NCBI RefSeq assembly: GCF_900086715.1 | Contig: NZ_FLKH01000012.1 | Coordinates: forward strand, 868,001-932,000 | Source: Gracilibacillus timonensis | GTDB taxonomy: Bacteria; Bacillota; Bacilli; Bacillales; Amphibacillaceae | Length of the DNA: 64,000 nt | Reading direction: 5' to 3' | In this document: piece by piece, positions 8,483-17,071 of the stretch | Layout: every line of letters begins with the position of its first letter | Position numbering within the stretch: position 1 is the stretch's first letter | Made by a program: the position numbers and the translations under genes | Notes under the pieces: generated by a model | What the model saw: the letters and a program-made list of their open reading frames with translations, nothing else | Told to the model about the DNA's origin: nothing | Database searches by the model: none

Positions 8483-9265
8483 GTGGAAAAAACAAAGGTT
8501 ATGTTAGTGGATGACAATCGCGAATTGGTGGAATTGATGGAAGAATACTTAGAATACCAAGAGGGGCTTGAGGTAGTAGGCAAGGCTTATAACGGTAAGG
8601 AATGCCTGGAAATATTGGAAGATATACAACCGGATGTGGTTGTTTTAGATATTATCATGCCCCATATCGATGGATTGGCGGTGTTGTCAAAGTTAAAGCA
8701 AAATGATGAGACAAAGCATATTAATGTCATTATGTTGACGGCATTCGGGCAAGAAGAAGTAACCAAAAAAGCAGTTAATCTAGGGGCATCTTATTTTATT
8801 TTAAAACCATTTGACTTAGAATATCTGGCCGAACAAATTAAGCAGGTTCATGGTATACAAACATCTATACAGCACGAAACTGCGTCTTCTAGTCAATCGT
8901 CAAAAAAGAAATTCGATTTAGAGGCCAATATCACACATATTATTCATGAAATTGGAGTCCCTGCACATATTAAGGGATATATGTACTTGCGCGAAGCCAT
9001 TACAATGGTCTATAATGATATCGAACTGTTAGGATCGATTACCAAGGTACTCTATCCCGATATTGCTTCGAAATACAAAACAACTGCTTCACGAGTGGAA
9101 CGTGCTATTCGTCATGCCATCGAGGTAGCGTGGAGCAGAGGGAATATGGATTCCATTTCTTCTTTGTTTGGTTATACAGTCAGCGTCTCCAAAGCAAAAC
9201 CCACCAACTCCGAATTTATTGCGATGGTCGCTGATCGTCTCCGATTGGAACATCGAGCGAGTTAA
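8483..9265 (+). CDS. spo0A: Master sporulation regulator Spo0A
   Basis: Spo0A is the response regulator ending the sporulation phosphorelay. The 260-residue protein starts at GTG 8483 behind AAGGAGG. The receiver domain (1-125) shows VDDN, the phosphorylated Asp in VVLDIIMP (about residue 56), the conserved Thr in MLTAFG and Lys in LKPFD. A Ser/Gln-rich linker (about 132-140) leads to the Spo0A C-terminal DNA-binding domain with the recognition region [20 protein letters not shown]. Nothing is missing. It lies downstream of an IS66 insertion, but its promoter region 8310-8427 is intact. Confidence 0.98.
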   Translation: MEKTKVMLVDDNRELVELMEEYLEYQEGLEVVGKAYNGKECLEILEDIQPDVVVLDIIMPHIDGLAVLSKLKQNDETKHINVIMLTAFGQEEVTKKAVNLGASYFILKPFDLEYLAEQIKQVHGIQTSIQHETASSSQSSKKKFDLEANITHIIHEIGVPAHIKGYMYLREAITMVYNDIELLGSITKVLYPDIASKYKTTASRVERAIRHAIEVAWSRGNMDSISSLFGYTVSVSKAKPTNSEFIAMVADRLRLEHRAS

Positions 9266-9332
9266 GGCAGTGTGAGGCACGGAAGCTTTATTAAAATAAA
9301 AGCATTGATTAATTTGTTGACTTATAAAAGGT

Positions 9333-9585
9333 CAGAAAAACCGGGCATAATTCGCCCGGTCCTATACCGACCACTCAAAGTAGCCACTGAACTGCTCGTT
9401 CATTCAAGGTCAAAATCATTCCAAGTCCTCTCATACCAAGGATTTTATACTTTCTTACAAAAAACCGGGCGAAAACCAGCCCGGTCCTTTATTTTGCTAT
9501 CCGAAACTAGATACTAACTGCCGATTCGTTCCATATAAAATAATTCCAATCCCTATTATATCAATGATTATAAACTTTCCTAATT
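9333..9585 (+). repeat. Two tandem copies of the ACCGGGC hairpin repeat unit
   Basis: Hairpins ACCGGGC-N7-GCCCGGT (9340-9360) and ACCGGGC-N8-GCCCGGT (9464-9485), each followed by CCT-rich sequence, head two similar ~125-bp segments in direct orientation. The first continues with AAGTAGCCACTGAACTG and ends in ATACTTTCTTA. Related hairpins occur at 22765, 23523, 30479, 36096 and 36877. The first copy could also terminate spo0A. This accounts for the 9266-9659 gap; I see no gene there. Confidence 0.75.
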
Positions 9586-9587
9586 TA

Positions 9588-9629
9588 CAAAAAAGGGAAA
9601 GGGACACGAAATGGTCCCTTTCCCTTCCA
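9588..9629 (-). terminator. Intrinsic terminator of the MscS gene (minus strand)
   Basis: Read on the minus strand, AAGGGAAAGGGAC pairs with GTCCCTTTCCCTT around a 7-nt loop and is followed by a run of six T. It lies about 30 bp after the minus-strand stop codon. Confidence 0.9.
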
Positions 9630-9659
9630 TCTAAGAATGTTATGCAGATAGTCGCCGTT

Positions 9660-10742
9660 TTATGAGGCGCGACCGGTTTGGTCTTGATCATTAAAATAGA
9701 TCGAACGAGTCGGAAAGGCCACTTCCACTCCTTCTTCTTCCAATATATCCATGATTTTAAAATTCATGGCTTCTTTGATATCCAAGTGTTCTTCCCAAGC
9801 AGTTGTTTTAGTAAAGAGATAGAACATAATATCCAGGCTATTTTCATTATATTCGGAGAACTTTACAAAAATAGTCTCAGGATGGATATCCTCATTGTTT
9901 TTTAAGTAGGTTCTAATCTTGTCTAATACGTTATCCAGCTGTTCTTTCGATGTTTCATACGTGACCCCAAGTGTAAAGGAAATCTGTCGTTTACCCATTA
10001 AACTCCAATTAGTAATTGGCTCATTGGAAAGGGTAGCGTTTGGGATGGTCACTAATGAATCCTGAAAGGTACGAATGATTGTACTACGGAAATTGATATC
10101 CTCAACCGTACCTTCCACACTAGGTGTCATAATCCAATCCCCAATCGAAAATGGTTTTTCTGTAATAATCACCACTCCACCGAAAAGGTTTTTGATGACT
10201 TCTTGTGCCGCCAAAGCAAAGGCTAAACCACCTAACCCTAACCCAGCGACAAATCCGCTGACGTCATAACCGAATTCCTGGGCGATAATACTTAAAGCAA
10301 TCGCAATGATAATAAAGCGAAGGGCTTTCGATAGGAAAGGAAGTAATATTTGATCCACTTCAAAGTTTAGTGTTTCCCCGATCTTTTTGAAGAAAAGGGA
10401 AGAGCTTGAGCTTAAATTATAGAGCCACCAGGCAACCGCGATAATGACAGAAATACTGAGTAATTGTCCTACAAGCTCTGCCTTTTGACTGATAAATGGA
10501 AAGTAGGCTAACGCGATATAGATACCAATCACTACAAACAAGAAACGTAATGGCTTCTCAAAAGCCTTAAGTGCAGCATTTAAGAATTCCGTTTTGCTAT
10601 TATTGGTTAGTTTGACAAATAAATAAAAAACATACTTAATAAAAATCTTTCGAATGAGGAAAGCAACCAAAATGATGGCAATACTAATCCCCAGTTGTAT
10701 ATAGTCGTCCATCGTTATGTTTTCCCAAAATCTCCAATTCAA
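9660..10742 (-). CDS. MscS-family mechanosensitive ion channel (YhdY-like)
   Basis: A 360-residue integral membrane protein of the small-conductance mechanosensitive channel family, which releases solutes on hypo-osmotic shock. Five hydrophobic segments occupy about residues 12-200; the last is the pore helix with the GLGLGGLAFALAAQEVIKNLFGG pattern (cited here only as the Gly/Ala-rich motif around 170-192), followed by the beta domain (FSIGDWI) and a cytoplasmic alpha/beta domain. TTG start at 10742 has AGGAGG 7 nt upstream; an internal ATG (MDDYIQ) is an alternative. Best match by memory is B. subtilis YhdY. It is convergent with spo0A. Confidence 0.9.
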   Translation of the reverse strand: MNWRFWENITMDDYIQLGISIAIILVAFLIRKIFIKYVFYLFVKLTNNSKTEFLNAALKAFEKPLRFLFVVIGIYIALAYFPFISQKAELVGQLLSISVIIAVAWWLYNLSSSSSLFFKKIGETLNFEVDQILLPFLSKALRFIIIAIALSIIAQEFGYDVSGFVAGLGLGGLAFALAAQEVIKNLFGGVVIITEKPFSIGDWIMTPSVEGTVEDINFRSTIIRTFQDSLVTIPNATLSNEPITNWSLMGKRQISFTLGVTYETSKEQLDNVLDKIRTYLKNNEDIHPETIFVKFSEYNENSLDIMFYLFTKTTAWEEHLDIKEAMNFKIMDILEEEGVEVAFPTRSIYFNDQDQTGRAS

Positions 10743-10910
10743 ATAAATCCCTCCTGGTTTCGTTTCGACATGTTGCGGATTTTGATGTTTCTCCCTTTTC
10801 CCTTTTTTCCATTCGCACTCTATTATCTTTTACCTTGAATGATTGTACACTTTAACATACTATGCGACAGATTTCCAATCAACCGCTATAAAATTGCATA
10901 ATAGTTCTCG

Positions 10911-10990
10911 TTATATAAGTTGAATGAATAATGTGAGCAAAGCCTTACTTGTCACACGTTTTATTATATTTATAAGTTCAACTTATATAA
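10911..10990. repeat. MITE-like repeat, short (80 bp) copy
   Basis: Perfect 14-bp terminal inverted repeats TTATATAAGTTGAA and TTCAACTTATATAA. The interior (GAGCAAAG...TTGTCACACGTTTT) is the reverse complement of the left part of the copy at 27814. The central GATCCATT...AATGGATC block of the long copies is absent. It lies in the 10743-11237 gap, in which I otherwise see only a weak promoter-like TTAACA-18-TACTAT just upstream of the aspartokinase gene. Confidence 0.8.
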
Positions 10991-11237
10991 TTAAAGTTTA
11001 CATCTTAAAATCCGGATTTTTTGTCCTACATTATCAGATCATAGCATAATCAAAAATGCATTCGCAACCATTTACCAGAGAATAAGGAGTGAATTTTACG
11101 ATCTCATGCATGAAGAATCGTTTAGCGTCGATATTCGACTGTATCTTTCGTGTTAGAGCACATTTTTGTTTAACATTTTGTCGTAAGATGTGATACTATT
11201 TTAGTGATATAAAATAATTATTGGAGAGGTTAGATAC

Positions 11238-12590
11238 ATGAAGGTAGCAAAGTTTGGAGGAAGTTCAGTAGCAAGCGCTGAACAATTACAGAAAGTAGCA
11301 AAGATTATCCAGGATGACAAAGATCGCAAAGTAGTGGTTGTTTCTGCTCCTGGAAAACGTTTTTCAGATGATGTGAAGGTAACCGACCTTCTTATTCAAT
11401 TGGGGGATACTTATTTAAAGGATGAGCCTTATCAAGGACAATTGAAAGTAATCCTCGATCGTTTTCGAGAAATTACCACGGAATTAGGCATTTCAGAAAC
11501 CATTATTGATGAAATAAAAACAGGAGTGGAACGAATTTTTGCTTCAGACGATAGTGTGGCCTTAAAAATGGACGCACTCAAGGCAACAGGGGAAGACTCC
11601 CTTGCCAAAGTATTGAGTGCCTACTTACAATCGCTTGGACTGAAGGCGACGTATTTAAATCCGCAAGAGGCAGGGATTTTGGTTAGTGATACACCTGGCA
11701 ATGCCCAAATCTTATCGGAAAGTTACGATCTTTTATACCGATTGCGGGAACGGGATGAGATTGTTGTCATTCCAGGATTTTTTGGTTATTCAAAAACAGG
11801 TAAATTAGTCACTTTTTCACGAGGTGGATCCGATATCACTGGTTCCATCGTCGCGGCAGGTGTAAGGGCAGATTTGTATGAAAACTTTACCGATGTCGAT
11901 TCCGTGTATTGTGTCAATCCGACGATTGTTGATCAGCCAAAGCAGATTACATCCTTAACCTATAAAGAAATGCGTGAGCTTTCTTATGCTGGTTTTTCGG
12001 TGTTTCATGACGAGGCCCTCATTCCAGCGTTTAAAGCGGATATTCCGGTCTGTATCAAAAACACAAATAATCCTAAAGGAATGGGGACTATTATCGTTTC
12101 CAAAAAGGAACCACAGCCGAACCCTGTGGTAGGAATTGCAAGTGATACTGGTTTTATTAGTATATATGTCAGTAAATACTTAATGAACCGAGAACTTGGT
12201 TTTGGTCGGAAGCTATTAACGATTTTAGATGATGAAGATATCTCATTTGAGCATACACCATCTGGTATTGATGATATTTCCGTGATTATTCGTGAATCTC
12301 TATTAACAGAAGAAAAAGAAGCGCGGATTATTTCTCGCATCAAAGAGGAACTTGATCCCGACACAGTTACGGTGGAGCGTGACTTAGCATTGATTATGGT
12401 AGTTGGCGAAGGAATGGATAGCGGAATTGGTCTAGCTGATAAAGCAACCCATGCCTTCACCAAAGCTAATGTAAGTATCAAAATGATGAACCAAGGATCT
12501 TCTGAGGTATCGATGATGTTTGGCATTAAGTCAAATAAAGTGAATGAATCCGTAAAGGAACTGTATCATATTTTCTTTGAAGTCAATTAA
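11238..12590 (+). CDS. Aspartate kinase, class III-type (ThrD/YclM-like)
   Basis: Aspartokinase phosphorylates aspartate to open the lysine, threonine, methionine and diaminopimelate pathways. The 450-residue protein starts KVAKFGGSSVA (nucleotide and substrate-binding motif), contains GFFGYSKTG and SRGGSDITG of the kinase domain, and ends with two ACT domains (about 300-450). Its length fits the monofunctional aspartokinase III type (B. subtilis YclM) rather than the lysC alpha/beta type. GGAGAGG precedes ATG 11238. A strong terminator follows. No lysine riboswitch is recognisable upstream. Confidence 0.92.
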   Translation: MKVAKFGGSSVASAEQLQKVAKIIQDDKDRKVVVVSAPGKRFSDDVKVTDLLIQLGDTYLKDEPYQGQLKVILDRFREITTELGISETIIDEIKTGVERIFASDDSVALKMDALKATGEDSLAKVLSAYLQSLGLKATYLNPQEAGILVSDTPGNAQILSESYDLLYRLRERDEIVVIPGFFGYSKTGKLVTFSRGGSDITGSIVAAGVRADLYENFTDVDSVYCVNPTIVDQPKQITSLTYKEMRELSYAGFSVFHDEALIPAFKADIPVCIKNTNNPKGMGTIIVSKKEPQPNPVVGIASDTGFISIYVSKYLMNRELGFGRKLLTILDDEDISFEHTPSGIDDISVIIRESLLTEEKEARIISRIKEELDPDTVTVERDLALIMVVGEGMDSGIGLADKATHAFTKANVSIKMMNQGSSEVSMMFGIKSNKVNESVKELYHIFFEVN

Positions 12591-12591
12591 A

Positions 12592-12638
12592 AATAACAGG
12601 TGCTCCTGCTTGATTAAGAGGAGTACCTGTTATTTTTT
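12592..12638. terminator. Bidirectional terminator between aspartokinase and yqzF
   Basis: AATAACAGGTGCTCCT pairs with AGGAGTACCTGTTATT (one mismatch), flanked by A-runs on the left and T-runs on the right, so it can serve the two convergent genes. Confidence 0.9.
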
Positions 12639-12856
12639 TCACCCTTGGTTAGCTTTCGTTTGCGGTCTCTATGTAGAATAAAGCCAGCGATAAATACAAG
12701 TCCGCCAACAAATAGACCTAATCCGGCAATAAACTGTATGACAATATGGAAAAAGAAAGGTGTTAATTCACCAAAGAATGCATCGCGCATTAATTTGATG
12801 CCATAGGTTGCTAAAATGGCAGGTAATACTAATATAAATAAAGCTATAATCCTCAA
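12614..12856 (-). CDS. yqzF: DUF2627 membrane protein (YqzF)
   Basis: An 80-residue protein with two hydrophobic helices (about 3-20 and 35-60) and a basic tail HRDRKRKLTKGEK. The GIKLMRDAFFGE segment and FILHRDRKRK ending match my memory of B. subtilis YqzF, which also lies next to bkdR. Function unknown. TTG start with an AGGGGG ribosome-binding site on the minus strand. Its 3' end overlaps the bidirectional terminator. Confidence 0.82.
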   Translation of the reverse strand: MRIIALFILVLPAILATYGIKLMRDAFFGELTPFFFHIVIQFIAGLGLFVGGLVFIAGFILHRDRKRKLTKGEKNNRYSS

Positions 12857-12926
12857 CCGTTTTCCCCCTAATGTTATGGAAATACCTTCATTATAGCAAA
12901 AAAAAGAAAGAAAAGAAATCTCATAT

Positions 12927-12985
12927 ACCTTGCAATTGTTTGCAAGGTGTATTATCCTTTAGGTATGAAAAAACATGCAAGGTGT
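12927..12985 (+). promoter_or_regulatory. 22-bp perfect palindrome plus direct repeat: candidate operator of the bkd operon
   Basis: ACCTTGCAA-N4-TTGCAAGGT (12927-12948) is a perfect palindrome. Its right half recurs as TGCAAGGTGT at 12976-12985, identical over 10 bp to 12941-12950, just before the regulator's start. TTGCAA (12930-12935) with TATCCT (12953-12958) at 17 bp gives a possible sigma-A promoter overlapped by the palindrome. I see no -24/-12 (GG-N10-GC) sigma-54 promoter. Binding protein unknown. Confidence 0.5.
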
Positions 12986-12986
12986 G

Positions 12987-14570
12987 ATGAAAATAACTGC
13001 AAACATATTCTCCCGTTATCATGATGTATTAAATCAATTGACGATTGCTGTGGTAGTAACAGATAAGACTGGTGTGGTTATCTATACGAATCAAACCGCC
13101 TTAACAATGTTTGAACGAGCAAGTTTAAAAGATGTAAAACTAACAGAATTGTTGAAAGCTCCTTGCATAGAAGAAGTGAAACGAGTGCACCACCCACTGG
13201 ACCGTCTGGATAGAATCAAGACGACCGGTCAAAAGGTGATTAATAACTACGCCCCTTTTTTAGACGAAAAGGGGAGACTGCAAGGAATTTTGTTAAGCAT
13301 TGAGACAGCTAAGAGCTTTCAAGATCGAGAAAGGGCTATCCATGATACGGATTTAGAGAAAGAAATTTTCGAACAATTGTTGGTAAGCAGCCAACATGAA
13401 TTTCGGGTGTTGTTAGCCGATCAACAAGTGTGGCTGACTAGTAAACATTGGGATGAAGTGATACGACAAGCCAGCCCATATATGATATCGCTGGCGAATC
13501 AACAAGCGACAGAAGTTCTAACATCCAGAAGAGAAAAAAAAGAAACTACTTTGCCAACAACAGCGGCTAAAACAGATAAGGTGCAGTTAATCAGCCGTCC
13601 CTTACAAAGAAACGGAAAATTATTAGGTTGTATGCAATATGTGCTAACAGATCCTTCGCATGAATGGAGAAGTGAACTGGAACTGGCAAAAAAAGTGATA
13701 CGAAAAATAGAAAAAACAGAACAAATCAAGGATATTGCTGGTGAACATCATGTAGTCGAAATTGCTAGAGAGCAGGCAAGGTTGTATGCGAAGATGGATA
13801 CAACCATCGTGATCCGGGGCGACAAAGGAACTGGGAAGAAGATGTTAGCGCGAGCTATCCATCAAGCGAGCCGCCAAGCCATACACCCGTTTATCATCCA
13901 GCATTTTTCCCAGATGGAAGATCATTCTGTTTCTAAATTAAAGGAAAACATGGAATTCGGCACCATTTATTTTCATATAGATGAGGGGCTTTCCAAACAA
14001 AAACAGATGCAGCTACTCCATTTTTTGCAGGAGCAGAAATCGGTACGGTGTATATTTGGCACAGAAAAGCTGCTTATACCTGAACTATGGCACGCTCCGT
14101 TATATGAATACCTCCAATCTTATCAAATGATGTTGCCTGCCCTACAGGAACGGCTAGAGGACATGGAGACATTGGTGGAGGTATTCGTTCAGCAGATGAA
14201 CTTGCAATTTGGTTTCACGATAAAATCAGTGGACCAGCAAGTATTGACATATTGGAAAGGGCTGAACTGGCCGGGTAATGTAGCACAATTACGACAAACC
14301 GTTGAACAAACGATCTGGAATCTGGACGTGAGTGATCATGTGATTACCGTCGATCACTTGCCGGGAGAGACATATAGCGCTCAACAGCTGCAACAAACAG
14401 AGCGGCCTTCCTTGCAAAACGCCATGGATCAATTCGAACAAAACTATATTTATGAAACATTAGAGGCGCATCACTTCAATAAGACACAAACAGCAAAGGC
14501 TTTGGGCGTGTCCGTACGTAACCTCTATTACAAAATGGATAAATATCAGATGGATCGAGGTGTTACATGA
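12987..14570 (+). CDS. bkdR: BkdR-like transcriptional regulator with degenerate sigma-54 interaction domain
   Basis: A 527-residue protein (ATG 12987; an ATG at 12975 lies in the ribosome-binding region) heading the bkd operon. Domains seen: PAS (about 10-110), a central AAA+ domain with Walker A GDKGTGKK (about 283), WPGNVAQLR near the end of that domain, and a C-terminal Fis-type helix-turn-helix (TAKALGVSVRNLYYKM). In normal sigma-54 activators a GAFTGA loop and a GGTLFLDEI Walker B separate these. Here the loop is absent: from HPFIIQHFSQ the sequence passes to FGTIYFHIDEG within about 25 residues, and the DLYYRL and arginine-finger region is poorly kept. It probably cannot remodel sigma-54 holoenzyme. 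Confidence 0.8.
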   Translation: MKITANIFSRYHDVLNQLTIAVVVTDKTGVVIYTNQTALTMFERASLKDVKLTELLKAPCIEEVKRVHHPLDRLDRIKTTGQKVINNYAPFLDEKGRLQGILLSIETAKSFQDRERAIHDTDLEKEIFEQLLVSSQHEFRVLLADQQVWLTSKHWDEVIRQASPYMISLANQQATEVLTSRREKKETTLPTTAAKTDKVQLISRPLQRNGKLLGCMQYVLTDPSHEWRSELELAKKVIRKIEKTEQIKDIAGEHHVVEIAREQARLYAKMDTTIVIRGDKGTGKKMLARAIHQASRQAIHPFIIQHFSQMEDHSVSKLKENMEFGTIYFHIDEGLSKQKQMQLLHFLQEQKSVRCIFGTEKLLIPELWHAPLYEYLQSYQMMLPALQERLEDMETLVEVFVQQMNLQFGFTIKSVDQQVLTYWKGLNWPGNVAQLRQTVEQTIWNLDVSDHVITVDHLPGETYSAQQLQQTERPSLQNAMDQFEQNYIYETLEAHHFNKTQTAKALGVSVRNLYYKMDKYQMDRGVT

Positions 14571-15646
14571 GTCATCACGTAACGAAACGAATATTAGTGA
14601 TTAATCCGATGGTGGAATCCAATCAGATCGCATTATACGAGAATGAGGACTGTATCGTGGAAAAGTCACTCCCTATCAGCGAATTGGGCTTGCAACAGGA
14701 GATATTGTTGCAATTAGAGGAACGGAAACAATTGATTGTGGACTTTATGCAGGATATTGGCTTAAATGTGGCGACGATCGATGCGGTATGTGGGATAGGC
14801 GGATTGTTAAGACCAATTGAAGGTGGAACTTATCCAGTCAACGAACAGATGATTAAGGATCTAACCGAAGCTATTAACGGTAGCCACGTATCCAATCTGG
14901 GGGCACTACTGGCAGCTTCTATTGCTGCGGACTGGCATGTGTCCGCCTACATCGTCGATCCAGTTGTAGTCGATGAAATGATGGATATTGCCAAGAAAAC
15001 AGGGATTGTTTCGATTGAACGTAGTAGCGTTTTTCATGCGCTTAATCAAAAATCAGCAGCCCGTTCACTAGCACAACGTTTGTATCTGCGTTATGAGGAA
15101 GCGAATTTTATTGTGGCCCATATGGGTGGAGGTGTAACCGTTGGTGCTCATCAATATGGTAAGGTGATTGATGTAAATAATGGATTTGATGGGGATGGCC
15201 CTTTTTCTTTTGAAAGGGCGGGCAGTATTCCTAATAAAGATTTGATTCATCTTTGTTGGGAAACCAATCAAACTAAAGAAGCGATTGAGCAGCAAATCAT
15301 CTACCAGAGTGGTATAAAGTCGTATCTAGGTATCGAAAGAAAAAGCGATTTAGCCTTACTATGGAGAACCGATCAGCAGAAGGTGGAGCAAGTCTTCGAG
15401 ATATTAGCTTATCAAGTAGCAAAAGAAATAGGTAAGATGAGCACCGTTCTGGCAGGGAACGTTAATGCGATTGTATTAACTGGTGATCTAGCTGAATATG
15501 ATGAATTAAATAAGCAAATTACCAACCAAGTCAGCTGGATTGCAGACGTTTACCATTATCCAGGGGAGAATATTATGTTAGCCTTAGCTCAAGGGACGCT
15601 TCGGGTACTACAAGGACAAGAAGAAGTCAAGCATTATCATAAATGA
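14567..15646 (+). CDS. buk: Butyrate kinase (branched-chain fatty acid kinase)
   Basis: Buk interconverts acyl phosphates and acids (butyrate, isobutyrate, isovalerate), making ATP at the end of branched-chain 2-oxoacid breakdown. The 359-residue protein shows the ASKHA kinase pattern: ILVINPMVESNQIALYE at the N-terminus, AVCGIGGLL, the HMGGGVTVGAH phosphate loop and NGFDGDGPFSFERAG. It overlaps the regulator gene by the 4-bp ATGA. In B. subtilis ptb and bcd lie between bkdR and buk; both are absent here, so the partner phosphotransacylase must be encoded elsewhere or be replaced. Confidence 0.94.
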   Translation: MSHHVTKRILVINPMVESNQIALYENEDCIVEKSLPISELGLQQEILLQLEERKQLIVDFMQDIGLNVATIDAVCGIGGLLRPIEGGTYPVNEQMIKDLTEAINGSHVSNLGALLAASIAADWHVSAYIVDPVVVDEMMDIAKKTGIVSIERSSVFHALNQKSAARSLAQRLYLRYEEANFIVAHMGGGVTVGAHQYGKVIDVNNGFDGDGPFSFERAGSIPNKDLIHLCWETNQTKEAIEQQIIYQSGIKSYLGIERKSDLALLWRTDQQKVEQVFEILAYQVAKEIGKMSTVLAGNVNAIVLTGDLAEYDELNKQITNQVSWIADVYHYPGENIMLALAQGTLRVLQGQEEVKHYHK

Positions 15647-15660
15647 GAGGGATGTAATCA

Positions 15661-17070
15661 ATGGCAATGAATTATGATTTAGTTGTTGTAGGTGGCGGTA
15701 CCGGCGGCTATATAGCAGCTATCCATGCGGCACAGGCAGGACTGAAAACAGCGATTGTAGAAAAAGATAAACTAGGCGGAACATGTTTACATAAAGGCTG
15801 TATACCGACAAAAGCATTACTAAAAAGTGCCGCTGTTTATCAACAAGTAAAGCACGCAGAGACTTATGGAGTAGAAACAGGAGAAACCTCTTTCCATCTA
15901 GAAACGGCAATGAAGCGGAAAAATCAAGTAGTTGCCACCTTATATAATGGCGTTCAGCAGCTTATTAGCTCCCATAAGATTGATCTATATAACGGTTATG
16001 GACGTATCTTGGGACCATCCATTTTTTCTCCGATGGCTGGATCTATTTCGGTGGAGTATGAGGATGACAGAGAGAATGATATTCTAGTTCCCAAAAATGT
16101 ACTGCTGGCAACCGGCTCTTCACCAAGTTCATTATCATTAGTAGAGGTTGACCACCGTTTGATTGTCACCTCTGATGATTTAGTGCATCTGGAACAATTG
16201 CCTGAATCGATAGTCATTGTGGGAGGAGGAGTCATCGGGATCGAATGGGCCTCTTTTTTACATGATGTCGGAGTGGAGGTCTCGGTTATAGAGGCGCAAG
16301 AGCAAATCTTGCCAGGCTTTGATCAAGATATTGTGAAACAAGTGCGGCAAGATCTACAAAAGAAAGGCATTCATATTTATGAACAGACTTTATTGAAAAA
16401 AGTAGAGGCCGACCAAGACGTGACCGTTACCTACCAGCTGACAGACAAGCAGGAGAGCATATCTGCTGATAAGTTGCTGCTAGCCGTTGGAAGAAAAGCC
16501 AACACTCATAAGATAGGCGTTGAGAACACCGATATGGAGATGGATGCCCATGGCTTCATCCAAGTCAATAACCATTTTCAGACAAAAGAAGATCATATTT
16601 ATGCAATTGGAGACATGATAGGTGGCAAGCAGCTTGCCCATGTCGCGACCTATGAAGGGAAGAAAGCTGTTGACCATATGATTGGTGTAAATAGCAGTTC
16701 ACTCACCGAGCAAGAGATGCCATCTTGCGTTTACAGTAATCCTGAAATTGCCACAATCGGGTTGACCGAACAAGCAGTACAAGCTAAAGGACTGGATTAT
16801 TCCGTGGCAAAGGTATCAGGGCTTGCGATTGGCAAGGCACATGTAAATGGTAATACGAATGGCTTCACCAAGATTATTACCGATAACAAGACGAATGATG
16901 TATTAGGAATTCATATGGTTGGCGATCAGGTAACCGAATTAATCGGCCAAGCTAGTACAGCCAAATATTTTGATAGCTCTGTGATGGAACTGTCAGAGGT
17001 TATCTATCCACATCCATCTTTAAGTGAAATGATAGGAGAAGCTGCATTAGCAGCTGAGAGGAGGAATTAA
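15661..17070 (+). CDS. lpdV: Dihydrolipoyl dehydrogenase, branched-chain E3
   Basis: FAD-dependent E3 reoxidises dihydrolipoamide on the E2 core and reduces NAD+. The 469-residue chain has the FAD-binding VVGGGTGGYIAAIHA start, redox cysteines in GGTCLHKGCIPTKAL (about 40-54), the NAD-binding IVGGGVIGIEWAS (about 183) and the C-terminal catalytic YPHPSLSEM with its His. Full length. It is 14 bp after buk and 1 bp before the E1-alpha gene, so it is clearly part of the operon. Confidence 0.95.
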   Translation: MAMNYDLVVVGGGTGGYIAAIHAAQAGLKTAIVEKDKLGGTCLHKGCIPTKALLKSAAVYQQVKHAETYGVETGETSFHLETAMKRKNQVVATLYNGVQQLISSHKIDLYNGYGRILGPSIFSPMAGSISVEYEDDRENDILVPKNVLLATGSSPSSLSLVEVDHRLIVTSDDLVHLEQLPESIVIVGGGVIGIEWASFLHDVGVEVSVIEAQEQILPGFDQDIVKQVRQDLQKKGIHIYEQTLLKKVEADQDVTVTYQLTDKQESISADKLLLAVGRKANTHKIGVENTDMEMDAHGFIQVNNHFQTKEDHIYAIGDMIGGKQLAHVATYEGKKAVDHMIGVNSSSLTEQEMPSCVYSNPEIATIGLTEQAVQAKGLDYSVAKVSGLAIGKAHVNGNTNGFTKIITDNKTNDVLGIHMVGDQVTELIGQASTAKYFDSSVMELSEVIYPHPSLSEMIGEAALAAERRN

Positions 17071-17071
17071 C

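Noticed and set aside
9272-9517. 81-codon plus-strand frame after spo0A
   Set aside because: Runs through two tandem copies of the hairpin repeat unit, with no ribosome-binding site.
12005-12526. Long (173-codon) minus-strand frame inside the aspartokinase gene
   Set aside because: Antisense shadow of a strongly supported coding sequence.
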